This document shows positions 43,983 through 52,808 of a stretch of DNA of 64,000 nucleotides, one piece after another. The translations under genes were made by a program, and so were the position numbers. Source of the stretch: Streptomyces sp. NBC_01428 (GTDB taxonomy: Bacteria > Actinomycetota > Actinomycetes > Streptomycetales > Streptomycetaceae). Numbering within the stretch: the first letter of the stretch is position 1; each line of letters begins with the position of its first letter. The notes under the pieces are model-generated. The model saw nothing but the letters and a program-made list of their open reading frames with translations. It made no database searches and had not been told where the DNA came from. Location: contig NZ_CP109499.1 of NCBI RefSeq assembly GCF_036231965.1, positions 7,750,001 through 7,814,000 on the forward strand, read 5' to 3'.

Positions 43983-44947
43983 GCGACGCTCCCCGGGACG
44001 ACGCCGTCGTCCGGAAGGACGGGGACGCACCGGCACGCGAGGAACTGCGGGTGCCGGTGCGCGGCGGCGAACTGGCCGTGTCGCGTTGGCCCGCCGGCGA
44101 TCCCGCAGCGCCGGTGGCTCTCGCGCTGCACGGCATCACGGCCAACGGCCTGAGCTGGGCGCGCGTCGCCCACCATCTGGCCGGACGGATGACCCTGGTG
44201 GCGCCGGACCTGCGGGGGCGGGGTCGCAGCGGGCGCTTGCCCGGCCCGTACGGCATCGCCGCGCACGCCGACGACATGGCCGCTGTGGTGGACGAACTGG
44301 GCCTGGGAAAGGTCGTGTTGACCGGCCACTCGATGGGAGCCTTCACCGCGGCCCTGACCGCGGTGCGGCACCCGCACCTGACGACGGCCCTGCTGCTGGT
44401 GGACGGCGGGGTGGGCTTCCCCGTCCCGGCCGGGCTGAACCCCGACGAGCTGCTCACCGCGGTGATCGGCCCTGCCATGCGGAGGCTGTCGGCGACGTTC
44501 CCGGACCGCGAGGCCTACCGCGCCTTCTGGCGGCGGCATCCCGCCTTCGCCGACTGCTGGTCGCCGTGGGTGGACGCCTACGTCCAGCGCGATCTCGTGG
44601 GGGAGGAGCCCGAACTGCGCTCCGCCTGCAGCCTGGAGGCGGTCCGCGTCGACGGCGTCGACCAGTTCCGCGAGGAGGTGTCGGGCGCGGTGCGCCGGCT
44701 ACCCCGGCCCGCGGTACTGCTGTGGGCCGAGCGCGGACTGATGGACGAGCCGCAGGGACTGTACGACGAGCGGCGGCTCGCCGCGGCGGGCCTCGACCCC
44801 GAACGGGTCCGCCCGCGCCTCGTCACCGGGACCAACCACTACACGATCCTCATCGGCGACGAAGGCGCCCGGGTCGTGGCACAGCACCTGCTGGACGCGG
44901 CCGCCGACCCGGGAACGGACGGGCGGGTCGACATGTCGTCAAGGTGA
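43979..44947 (+). CDS. Alpha/beta hydrolase in the ABC transporter operon
   Basis: A 322-aa serine hydrolase of the alpha/beta fold: oxyanion HGITANGLSW, nucleophile elbow LTGHSMGAFTAAL, acid likely in LLVDGG or WAERGLMD, and catalytic His in TGTNHYTILIG. No signal peptide. Its coupling to an importer suggests it hydrolyses the imported compound in the cytoplasm; with the PHB depolymerase nearby, esters such as hydroxyacid oligomers are an attractive guess. Last gene of the operon. Confidence 0.88.
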   Translation: MSDAPRDDAVVRKDGDAPAREELRVPVRGGELAVSRWPAGDPAAPVALALHGITANGLSWARVAHHLAGRMTLVAPDLRGRGRSGRLPGPYGIAAHADDMAAVVDELGLGKVVLTGHSMGAFTAALTAVRHPHLTTALLLVDGGVGFPVPAGLNPDELLTAVIGPAMRRLSATFPDREAYRAFWRRHPAFADCWSPWVDAYVQRDLVGEEPELRSACSLEAVRVDGVDQFREEVSGAVRRLPRPAVLLWAERGLMDEPQGLYDERRLAAAGLDPERVRPRLVTGTNHYTILIGDEGARVVAQHLLDAAADPGTDGRVDMSSR

Positions 44948-45026
44948 CCGTGCGGCTACCGTCCGCGCGGTGCACGGGGGAGTGGTGGGGTCGACCCACG
45001 GCCGCTCCGGAGTGTGCCGCCGGCCG

Positions 45027-47000
45027 TCAGGCGCCGGACAGGAGGTGCAGACGCAGGGCGAGTTGGAGTTCCAGTGCTTGTTCGGGAGTGTTCCAGCCGG
45101 GGCCGAGGAGTGCCTGGACCCGGTCCAGACGCTGCACGACCGTGTTCACGTGCACGTGCAGGTCCTCCTTGGCCCGGGTCAGGCTTCCGCCGCAGTCGAA
45201 GTAGGCGCGCAGCGTGCGCACCAGCTGGGTCCCGCGCTGGGCGTCGTACTCCAGCAGCGGTCCGAGGGCCGTGGTGACGAAGCCGTCCACGTCATGATGG
45301 TCGCCCAACAGCACGCCGAGGAAGCCGAGTTCGGCGACGCTCGCCCCCTGCCCCGCACGGCCGAGCACGCGCAGGGCACGCAGACAGCGCACGCCTTCCG
45401 TGTGCGCGTCGGCGATCGCCCGCGGCCCGGCCGCCGGTCCGGCGCCGGCCACCGTGACCGGTGAGCCCACCAGTTGGCCGAGCTGCCCGGCGGCGAGGCG
45501 GGCCGCCTCCCCCGGACCAGCGCCACCGGGGGGAAGCAGCAGCACCACGGCCTCCTCGTGCTCCGCGCTGACACCTCCGCCCCCGAAGAGGTACTGCACG
45601 GCCGCGTCGGCGAGCCGGTCCCGTGCCTCACCGCCGGTCCGGGCGGCCAGCAGGATGTGCGGACGGTCGAGGTCGAAGCCGAGGCGCCGACCCCGGGCCA
45701 CCAGGCCGGCCGGGTCACGATCGGGCGCGGTGAGCAGATCGGTGATCAGGTCTCCCCGGACCCGGTTCTCGGTCTCCGCGACCGACCGCCTCAGCAGGAG
45801 CAACAGGGAGGTCACGACGCTGCTCCGCTCGAAGAGACGCTGGTCGGGGCCGTCGAGATCCGGACGCCCGTACAGGACCAGACAGCCCAGCAGTTCCTGC
45901 CCCGCCAGCATCGCGCAGACCCACCGCCCGTCACGGAACACCGCGCGGGCCGCTGCGCGTGAGCTCTTCGCCGCCGCGACCAGGTCCGCCGCCTCCGCCG
46001 CGCCACCGCCGTCCTCCCCGCCCCCGGGCGCGCCACCCCCGTCGCCGGACGCGGCGCCGCCGTGCGCGCCGACCGCCGTGAGCGGCCGGCCGGAACCGTC
46101 GTGGACCGCGACGTCCCCCTTCAGCAGGCCGGCCACGGCGTCGGCCACGTCGGCCACGTCGCCGCCCCGCAGGACGAGATCGGTGAGCCGGTCATGGGAC
46201 TCCTCGGCACGCTGGATGGCGGCGGAGTGCTCGCCGATCACGGCGTTGGCCTCGGCCAGTTCGGCCAGCGCGATCCGTGCGTCGGCCATGGCCTTGGCGG
46301 TGTCGATGGCGATGGCGGCGTGGTCGGCCAGCGAGCAGAGCAGCGCGACCTCGTCCGGTGCGAAGGTGCGGGGCGTGCGGTCCGCCGCGAAGAGCGCCCC
46401 GATGACCTGGCCGCCGCTTCCCGACCCCAGCAGCAGCGGCACGCCGAGGATCGCGACCAGGCCTTCGTCCAGGACTCCGGCGTCGATGCTGCCGGTGTGC
46501 AGGAAGCGGTCGTCGGTGCGGTAGTCCGGAGTGGCGTAGGGGCGGGCGGTCTGCGCGACCAGACCGCCGAGCCCCTCGCCCAGTTGCAGGCGGAGGTTCT
46601 GGAAGAGTTCGGACACCGAGCCGTCGGTGACCCGCATGAAGGTGTCTCCGGCCTCCTCGTCGGGCAGCGTGAGGTAGGCCGTGTCGGTGCCCAGCAGCAT
46701 CCGGGCCCGCCGGACGATGGAGCGCAGCACCGCGTCGAGGTCGCGCAGGGCCGCCAGGTCACCGGCGGTGTCGAAGAGCGCGGTCAACTCGGCTTCCCGG
46801 CGCCGGTGTTGCCTCAGCGTGCTGTGCACGCGCAGCGCCGCTTCGGTGGCCTGCTCCACCTCCGCGAGATCCTCGGCCGTGGCACCGTTGCGGCGCGCCT
46901 CGGCGGCGACGGTCCCGAGTTCTTCGGCGGGGGCGCCCGCGGCGAGGAGTTCGAGCAGCCGGCGCAGATGACGGGCGGGGGACTGGGGCGTGTGCGACAT
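45027..47000 (-). CDS. GAF-PucR family transcriptional regulator
   Basis: A 657-aa regulator. Residues about 25-110 are helical. A GAF domain follows (about 95-260, LFDTAGDLAALRDLDAVLRS, GLGGLVAQTARPYATPDYRT, LGVPLLLGSGSGGQVIGALF). A coiled segment, a degenerate PAS-like part and a GGGR-like half (RGRRLGFDLDRPHILLAART) come next. The C-terminal PucR helix-turn-helix is LRAYFDCGGSLTRAKEDLHV. A low-complexity Gly/Asp loop (GGAASGDGGGAPGGGEDGGG) sits near residue 340. Start ATG at 47000 has a weak ribosome site. Downstream of the MHS transporter; likely regulates the hydroxybutyrate genes. Confidence 0.87.
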   Translation of the reverse strand: MSHTPQSPARHLRRLLELLAAGAPAEELGTVAAEARRNGATAEDLAEVEQATEAALRVHSTLRQHRRREAELTALFDTAGDLAALRDLDAVLRSIVRRARMLLGTDTAYLTLPDEEAGDTFMRVTDGSVSELFQNLRLQLGEGLGGLVAQTARPYATPDYRTDDRFLHTGSIDAGVLDEGLVAILGVPLLLGSGSGGQVIGALFAADRTPRTFAPDEVALLCSLADHAAIAIDTAKAMADARIALAELAEANAVIGEHSAAIQRAEESHDRLTDLVLRGGDVADVADAVAGLLKGDVAVHDGSGRPLTAVGAHGGAASGDGGGAPGGGEDGGGAAEAADLVAAAKSSRAAARAVFRDGRWVCAMLAGQELLGCLVLYGRPDLDGPDQRLFERSSVVTSLLLLLRRSVAETENRVRGDLITDLLTAPDRDPAGLVARGRRLGFDLDRPHILLAARTGGEARDRLADAAVQYLFGGGGVSAEHEEAVVLLLPPGGAGPGEAARLAAGQLGQLVGSPVTVAGAGPAAGPRAIADAHTEGVRCLRALRVLGRAGQGASVAELGFLGVLLGDHHDVDGFVTTALGPLLEYDAQRGTQLVRTLRAYFDCGGSLTRAKEDLHVHVNTVVQRLDRVQALLGPGWNTPEQALELQLALRLHLLSGA

Positions 47001-47110
47001 GGGCGGGCAACCGTTGCGAGTCGGTGGGAGGAGTGAGGAGTGAGGTGGTCGGTGATGGGTGGAGTCGGTGGACGGTGGAGTCGGGTTACGGCCCGGGAGG
47101 GAACGCCCGG

Positions 47111-47150
47111 CGAGGGCCAGTGTCCCCCGGCGGGAGGACACCGACCCTCG
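47111..47150 (-). terminator. Hairpin after the MHS transporter gene
   Basis: CGAGGG-cca-GTGTCC-N10-GGACAC-cga-CCCTCG: two 6-bp stems stacked across symmetric internal mismatches, 23 bp after the transporter stop. It probably ends the bdhA-transporter transcript ahead of the regulator gene. Confidence 0.6.
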
Positions 47151-47172
47151 TCGGGTGAGCGGTGCCGGACGG

Positions 47173-48570
47173 TCAGGCGGACGCGGCCGGCTGCTGTTCC
47201 GGGACGGGCCGCGCCACGGTGTCGTCCGGCTCGATGGCCGAGAGATCCCTGCCGCGGGTCTCCCGGGCGGCCACGACGGCGATCACCGTGACCACCGCGG
47301 CCAGACCGACGTACACCGAGATCGGGGTGGCGTTGCCGTAGGAGCTCAGCAGCGCGGTCGCGATCAGCGGGGCGGGTGCGCCGGCCGCGACGGAGGACAG
47401 CTGCGCCCCGATCGAGGCGCCCGTGTAGCGCATCCGGGTGGCGAACAGCTCCGAGAAGAACGCCGCCTGAGGTGCGTACATGGCGCTGTGGAAGACCAGT
47501 CCGACGGTGACGGCCAGCACGAGCGCGGGGAAGGACCGGGTGTCCAGCAGGGCGAAGAAGGCCCACGACCACAGGCCCACGCCGACCGCCCCCACCAGGT
47601 ACACCGGCTTCCGGCCGATCCGGTCCGAGAGCGCGCCGAACAGCGGGATCAGGCAGAACTGCACGGCCGAGCCGATCAGCACGGCGTTGAGCGACGTCTG
47701 CTTGTCGATCTCGAGATGGCTGACGCAGTAGGTCAGGACGAACGCGGTGATCACGTAGTACGAGATGTTCTCGGCCATCCGCGCGCCCATCGCGACCAGG
47801 ATGTCCCGCCAGTGGTGGCGCACGACCGCGACGAACGGCGGCTGCTCGGACCGCTGTTCCGCCTTGCGCCGCTCCGACTTCGCGAGGGCCTCCTTGAACA
47901 GCGGGGACTCGTCGACGGACAGCCGGATCCACAGACCGATCATGACGAGGACGGCCGAGAGCAGGAACGGCACGCGCCAGCCCCAGGAGTTGAACGCCTC
48001 GTCGCTCAGCACGGTGGTCATCAGGGAGAGCACTCCGACGGCGATCAGGTTGCCTGCCGGTGCGCCGGCCTGCGGCCACGATGCCCAGAAACCGCGCCTG
48101 TTGGCGTCCCCGTGCTCGGAGACCAGCAGCACGGCGCCACCCCACTCGCCACCGAGGGCGAAGCCCTGGACCAGCCGCAGGGTGGTCAGCAGCAGGGGAG
48201 CCGCGACGCCGATGGTGTCGTAGCCGGGGACACAGCCGATCAGCGCGGTGGACAGGCCCATCATCAGCAGGCTGACGACCAGGAGCTTCTTGCGTCCGAG
48301 GCGGTCGCCGAAGTGACCGAAGACCACGGCGCCGATCGGGCGGGCGGCGAAACCGATGGCGTAGGTGAGGAAGGACAGCAGGGTGCCGGTCAGCGGGTCC
48401 GACTCCGGGAAGAACACCCGGCCGAAGACCAGGGCGGCGGCCGAACCGTACAGGAAGTAGTCGTACCACTCGATGGTGGTGCCGATCAGGCTGGCCGCGA
48501 CGATCTTGCGCAGACCGCCTGGCGTCGCGGATGTGCCTGGGTCGTTCACGGCGTTGTGAGCGCTGGGCAT
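47173..48570 (-). CDS. MHS-family (metabolite:H+ symporter) MFS transporter
   Basis: Twelve-helix secondary transporter, 465 aa. MHS signatures: IGTTIEWYDYFLYGSAAALV in helix 1, GAVVFGHFGDRLGRKKLLVV between helices 2 and 3, and GFALGGEWGGAVLLVSEHGD after helix 4; FGALSDRIGRKPVYL is the second-half copy. Members import organic acids and betaines such as shikimate, proline-betaine, ketoglutarate. Located between bdhA and the PucR regulator, so import of 3-hydroxybutyrate or a related acid is likely. Start ATG is the only one before WYDY. Confidence 0.9.
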   Translation of the reverse strand: MPSAHNAVNDPGTSATPGGLRKIVAASLIGTTIEWYDYFLYGSAAALVFGRVFFPESDPLTGTLLSFLTYAIGFAARPIGAVVFGHFGDRLGRKKLLVVSLLMMGLSTALIGCVPGYDTIGVAAPLLLTTLRLVQGFALGGEWGGAVLLVSEHGDANRRGFWASWPQAGAPAGNLIAVGVLSLMTTVLSDEAFNSWGWRVPFLLSAVLVMIGLWIRLSVDESPLFKEALAKSERRKAEQRSEQPPFVAVVRHHWRDILVAMGARMAENISYYVITAFVLTYCVSHLEIDKQTSLNAVLIGSAVQFCLIPLFGALSDRIGRKPVYLVGAVGVGLWSWAFFALLDTRSFPALVLAVTVGLVFHSAMYAPQAAFFSELFATRMRYTGASIGAQLSSVAAGAPAPLIATALLSSYGNATPISVYVGLAAVVTVIAVVAARETRGRDLSAIEPDDTVARPVPEQQPAASA

Positions 48571-48752
48571 GGTTGTCACCGTTTTCGGGATGGGGAGGGG
48601 AGCGGAACCACCGGGCCCGGTCGACGCTGGGGACGAAGGGAACGGGCCCGGGGAGTCTGTTCGGTGCGAGGCGACGGCGAGGGAAGTGCCGTTCGGACCG
48701 CCGCCGCGGCGGGAACCGTCATCGGCCGCGGGTGAGCCGATGTGGTGCGCGG

Positions 48753-49580
48753 TCAGTGGGCCGTCCAGCCGCCGTCCAGGGGGATCGACGTGCCGGTGAT
48801 GTAGGCGCTGCGTTCGGTGCACAGCCACAGGGCCGCCTCGGCGACCTCGGGCGGTTCGATGAGACGCTTGATCGCGGTGCGGTCCAGGAAGACCTGGTCC
48901 ACCACGTCCGCGGCCGGAATGCCGTGGGCGAGCGCCTGTTGGGCGATCTGCTCCTCGACCAGCGGGGTACGGACGTAACCCGGACTGATGCAGTTGCTGG
49001 TCACGCCGTGCGGGGCGCCTTCCAGGGCCACCACCTTGCTCAGGCCCTCCAGCGCGTGCTTCGCCGTGACGTACGCCGACTTGTAGGCGCTGGCCCGAAG
49101 GCCGTGCACGGACGAGATGTTGACGACCCTGCCCCACCCCCGCGCGTACATGTGGGGCAGCGTGCGGCGCAGGATGCGGAACGGCGCTTCCACCATGACC
49201 CGCTGGATCAGCGCGAAGCGCTCGGGGGGGAACTCGTGCAGAGGGGCGACATGCTGCAGGCCCGCGTTGTTGACCACGATGTCGGCGTCGTCCGGCAGCG
49301 CGTCCACGGCCTCGGCCTCGGAGAGGTCGGCCACGACGGCCGTGCCACCGATCGCCTCCGCCACCTCCTTGGCCGCCTCGCCGGCCCGGTCCACCACGTA
49401 GACCTCGGCGCCGGCCGCGGCGAAGCCGTCGGCGCAGGCCCGGCCGATCCCGCTGGCGGCACCGGTGACCAGCACTTTGCGGCCGGTGAGGAAGCCGGTC
49501 GACGCCAGACCGGACGCGGCGGTGTCACCGGGCCCGTGATGCTGAGGTGAGCCCTCGTCGGAGCTCTTGGTGCTGTCCAT
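48753..49580 (-). CDS. bdhA: 3-hydroxybutyrate dehydrogenase
   Basis: Short-chain dehydrogenase, 275 aa, oxidising 3-hydroxybutyrate to acetoacetate with NAD. Rossmann motif VTGAASGIGRACADGFAAAG; NNAGLQHVAPLHEFP and VNISSVHGLRASAYKSAYVT carry the catalytic Ser, and YVTAKHALEGL the Tyr-Lys pair. The AGLQHVAP and SVHGL segments and the GYVRTPLVEEQI loop are characteristic of D-3-hydroxybutyrate dehydrogenases. A 30-residue hydrophilic leader precedes the fold, so the real start may be internal. Heads the unit bdhA-transporter. Confidence 0.9.
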   Translation of the reverse strand: MDSTKSSDEGSPQHHGPGDTAASGLASTGFLTGRKVLVTGAASGIGRACADGFAAAGAEVYVVDRAGEAAKEVAEAIGGTAVVADLSEAEAVDALPDDADIVVNNAGLQHVAPLHEFPPERFALIQRVMVEAPFRILRRTLPHMYARGWGRVVNISSVHGLRASAYKSAYVTAKHALEGLSKVVALEGAPHGVTSNCISPGYVRTPLVEEQIAQQALAHGIPAADVVDQVFLDRTAIKRLIEPPEVAEAALWLCTERSAYITGTSIPLDGGWTAH

Positions 49581-50080
49581 GGCGGACCACGGTAGGGAGG
49601 AACCACGCCGCCAGACATGTGGGTCGCCGACATACTTTCGCGCCGGGGAATGGACCCCAACACCACGTGATGACGGCGGGCCGTGCCCGGACATCGTCCA
49701 CCCGCCCGTCTGAGCGCCCGCCCGTCTGAACCACCGCACGGGCGCGGTTGCTCCGGCCGGTTCGTCCCGCCCGGCCCGGGTCATGTCACAGCGTCACCGC
49801 CGACACCATGGGTGGACGAGCCACGCCGGGTAGCGCGGTCCTGGCTGTCCCTCACATGTCGCGGCGCCGTGCGCCGGTCGTACGGTCCGCTTCCAGCACG
49901 TCGGTACGACAGCGGGCCGGCCGCGGACACGTGCCGCGGAGACCGGCCGAAGGAACGGGTGCGGGGCGCGACCCGGCGGGGTGGGACCACCGGCACCGCG
50001 CCGCGTCCCCGCCCCCACTCACCCCAAATCACCCCACCCCACCCGACCCCACCCTCCCCATCACTCATCGGAGCCGCATC
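49581..50080. promoter_or_regulatory. 500-bp divergent control region, bdhA / PHB depolymerase
   Basis: Non-coding gap between the two divergent genes. It holds the motif CATGTGGGTCGCCGACAT (49616-49633), 36 bp upstream of the bdhA ATG. An 8-mer CACATGTC occurs twice, once on the minus strand at 49614-49621 and once on the plus strand at 49853-49860, each oriented toward its gene. The last 90 bp before the depolymerase are C-rich (runs of CCCCA). No open frame here is supported. Confidence 0.45.
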
Positions 50081-51547
50081 ATGCTTCACTCCACCTGGCG
50101 TGGATTCCTCCGGCGCTGCGCGTCGGCCGCAGCACTGGGCGCCGTCGTCGCCGGCCTGGGCGTCGTCGGCCCTGCCGCGTCGAGCGCGGCCGCCGCGGGC
50201 ACCCTCCAGCAGGTCACCGCCTTCGGCTCGAACCCCGGCAACCTGGCGATGTACGAGTACGCCCCGTCCACCCTTCCCGCCGACGCACCGCTGGTGGTCG
50301 CCCTGCACGGCTGCACCCAGTCCGCGAGCGACTACCACGCCCACTCCGGCTGGCAGAAGTACGCCGACCTGTGGGGCTTCGCCGTGGTGTACCCGCAGAC
50401 CGGCTCGGCCAACAACAGCCTGTCCTGCTTCAGTTGGTTCGACGCGGCCAAGGACACCCGGGCCAAGGGCGAGGCGGCCTCGATCAAGCAGATGGTGGAC
50501 ACCGCCGCGGCACAGTACGGATCGGACCGCAGCCGCGTCTTCGTCACCGGGCTGTCCGCCGGCGGCGGGATGACCGCGGACCTCCTCGCCGACTACCCGG
50601 ACGTGTTCGCCGGCGGATCGGTCGACTCCGGTCTCCCCGCGCAGTGCGCCACCACGCAGGCCGCCGCCTCGGGCTGCCAGTACAGCGACCAGAACCTCAC
50701 CCCGAAGCAATGGGGTGACAAGGTCCGCACCTCCTACCCGGGCTATACGGGCCCCTGGCCGCGGGTCGCCATCTGGCAGGGCTCCTCCGACACCACCGTC
50801 GCCCCCGTCAACGGCACCGAACTGCGCGACCAGTGGACCGACGTCTGGGGCATCGGGCAGACCGCGTCCAGTACCCGGAACCTGACCGGCGGCACCACCG
50901 AGAGCATCTACGACGACAGCACCGGCAAGCCCGCCGTCGCCCTGTTCTCCGTCTCCGGTATGACGCACGGCCTCGCCGTGAACCCCGGCTCGGGAGCCGA
51001 CCAGTGCGGCAGCACGGGGACGTACTACCTCAACTCCATCTGCTCCAGCTACCACACGGCGAAGTTCTGGGGCCTCGACGGCAGCGGTGACCAGGGAGGC
51101 ACCGGTTCGCTGCCCGCCCCGTCCGGCCTCAAGGTGACCGGCACCACGGACACGGCCGCCTCGCTGTCGTGGACCTCCGTGAGCGGCGCCACCACCTACA
51201 ACGTCTACCGCGGCGGCACCAAGGTGGCCTCCACCACGGGGACCACCTACACCGACGACGGCCTCTCGGCCGGGACCTCCTACGGGTACACCGTCGCCGC
51301 CGTCGATTCCTCCGGGGCCGTCGGCGCGACCTCAGGGTCCGTCACGGCGACGACGACAGGCTCCGTACCCAGGTGCTACACCGGCAACAACTACCAGCAG
51401 GTGCAGGCCGGCCGCGCCCACCAGAGCGGCGGCTACACCTACGCCAACGGCTCCGCCCAGAACATGGGCCTGTACAACGTCGCCGTCACCCACACCCTGA
51501 AGGAGACCTCCCCGGGCTACTTCGTCATCGCGGACGCGGGCTGCTGA
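50081..51547 (+). CDS. phaZ: Secreted polyhydroxybutyrate depolymerase
   Basis: Extracellular esterase that hydrolyses PHB to 3-hydroxybutyrate (oligomers), 488 aa. Signal peptide residues 1-39 (end SSAAAAG). Catalytic domain of about 310 residues: oxyanion HGCTQSASDYHAHSGWQKYA, lipase box VTGLSAGGGMTADLLADYPD, Asp in QGSSDTTVAPVN, His in SGMTHGLAVNPG. A fibronectin type III linker (about 345-428) follows. The C-terminal part (CYTGNNYQQVQAGRAHQSGG, then NMGLYNVAVTHTLKE) is the short substrate-binding domain of PHB depolymerases. Related feruloyl/acetylxylan esterases share the fold, so polymer specificity is strong but not certain. Confidence 0.88.
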   Translation: MLHSTWRGFLRRCASAAALGAVVAGLGVVGPAASSAAAAGTLQQVTAFGSNPGNLAMYEYAPSTLPADAPLVVALHGCTQSASDYHAHSGWQKYADLWGFAVVYPQTGSANNSLSCFSWFDAAKDTRAKGEAASIKQMVDTAAAQYGSDRSRVFVTGLSAGGGMTADLLADYPDVFAGGSVDSGLPAQCATTQAAASGCQYSDQNLTPKQWGDKVRTSYPGYTGPWPRVAIWQGSSDTTVAPVNGTELRDQWTDVWGIGQTASSTRNLTGGTTESIYDDSTGKPAVALFSVSGMTHGLAVNPGSGADQCGSTGTYYLNSICSSYHTAKFWGLDGSGDQGGTGSLPAPSGLKVTGTTDTAASLSWTSVSGATTYNVYRGGTKVASTTGTTYTDDGLSAGTSYGYTVAAVDSSGAVGATSGSVTATTTGSVPRCYTGNNYQQVQAGRAHQSGGYTYANGSAQNMGLYNVAVTHTLKETSPGYFVIADAGC

Positions 51548-51573
51548 CGCGGTTGAGCGAAACGGTGGGCGTC

Positions 51574-51612
51574 AAGGGCACCTGACAGAGAACCACCGGG
51601 TCAGGTCCCTTT
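51574..51612 (+). terminator. Terminator after the PHB depolymerase
   Basis: AAGGGCACCTGAC pairs with GTCAGGTCCCTT with one bulged C, over a 13-nt loop, and is followed by T residues. It starts 27 bp beyond the stop. Confidence 0.65.
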
Positions 51613-51680
51613 GCCGCTGCATGGAAGCAGGTTGTTCGCGGTGTCCGCGACACGGCTGACCGGCCGACGGCGTCACGTCG

Positions 51681-52703
51681 TCATGCGCTGGTGGGCGGCC
51701 CCGGAATCCGTTGGTTGTAGCGGCGTGCCGCCCGGTCGTTGAGGCCGCTGCCCAGCCGACGGGCCTTTTCCGTCCACGAGGTGGCCGGGCGATCGATGGC
51801 GTGCCCTTGCGCCATTCCGTCGTCCGCGGACTCGCCGACGGTGCCGTCCGCCGACGGGGACCGAGGGAGAAGCCGGGCAGCGAGTCCGCTGAGCCGGGTG
51901 ACCGTGACCGGCGCCACGCCGTGCGCCACCGACGCGACCCGTGCCGCAGGGGTGAGCACCACGCGGGTCCGGCGCTTCTCCAGGGCCTGGACGATGCGCT
52001 CCGCCGCGCGTTCGGCGTCCATGGAGATCACGGGTGCTCCGGACAGAGCGGAGAACCAGGCGAACTCCTTGGACGACCGGCCGCCGAATTCGGCCTGGAG
52101 ATGCGAGCCGGTGCGCATCAGGCCGGGATGGACCGTCGTCACGCTGAGGCCCTGGCCGGCCGTCTCGGCGCGCAGTCCCTCGCCCAGTGCACCGACGGCG
52201 GCCTTGGCGCATGAGTAGGGGAGCAGGTGCGGAACCGCGAGCAGCCCGCCGACGGAACCGATGAGGCACAGGCGGCCTCCTGCCTCGCTCATGCGCAGGT
52301 GCGGAAGGGCCGCCATGGCCGTGTTCACGGTGCCACCGAAGATGCTGGCCATGGCGTCTTCGAAAGCCTCGTTGTCGAGCGATTCGACCGGAGCGACCTG
52401 GATGACCCCCGCATTGGCGACGACGACGTCCAGCCTGCCGCGCCGCGCCTCGGCCTGCCGGACCATCGACTCCACCGCGTTCCGGTCACGGACGTCGCAC
52501 ACCGCCGTGGAGACGCTTCTCCCGGTCTTCTCTGCGACCCATTCGGCGCCGCGTCGCAGTTCGTCCTCGTCGCGAGCCGCCACGGTGACCTGGCAGCTGC
52601 GCTGTGCCAGACGTGCGGCCAACAGCAGTCCCAGCCCTCTGGACCCACCGGTGACCAGTGCGGACAGGCCATCCAGGTTCGATCGGCTTGACGTGTGTGT
52701 CAC
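51681..52703 (-). CDS. Short-chain dehydrogenase/reductase with C-terminal extension
   Basis: A 340-aa SDR from a GTG at 52703 with GAGGTGAG upstream. Rossmann motif VTGGSRGLGLLLAARLAQRS, ANAGVIQVAPVESLDNEAFE, CLIGSVGGLLAVPHLLPYSC (catalytic Ser) and YSCAKAAVGALGEGL (Tyr-Lys). About 90 residues follow the SDR core (RIVQALEKRRTRVVLTPAAR, then a charged tail). Such extended SDRs act on lipids or polyketides; the substrate here is unknown. Convergent with the PHB depolymerase. Confidence 0.86.
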   Translation of the reverse strand: MTHTSSRSNLDGLSALVTGGSRGLGLLLAARLAQRSCQVTVAARDEDELRRGAEWVAEKTGRSVSTAVCDVRDRNAVESMVRQAEARRGRLDVVVANAGVIQVAPVESLDNEAFEDAMASIFGGTVNTAMAALPHLRMSEAGGRLCLIGSVGGLLAVPHLLPYSCAKAAVGALGEGLRAETAGQGLSVTTVHPGLMRTGSHLQAEFGGRSSKEFAWFSALSGAPVISMDAERAAERIVQALEKRRTRVVLTPAARVASVAHGVAPVTVTRLSGLAARLLPRSPSADGTVGESADDGMAQGHAIDRPATSWTEKARRLGSGLNDRAARRYNQRIPGPPTSA

Positions 52704-52808
52704 GTGTTCTCACCTCGCTCGTCGAAGGAGCCTCGAGTACCCGCATCGCGTGCGCGCAGACGAGGTGACCCTGCACTCCGGCGCGGCGCCTGGATCCAGG
52801 GCGCTTCG

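Noticed and set aside
51636..51650. Short hairpin TCGCGG-tgt-CCGCGA as a second terminator
   Set aside because: Only a 6-bp stem; the longer hairpin at 51574-51612 followed by T residues is a better terminator.
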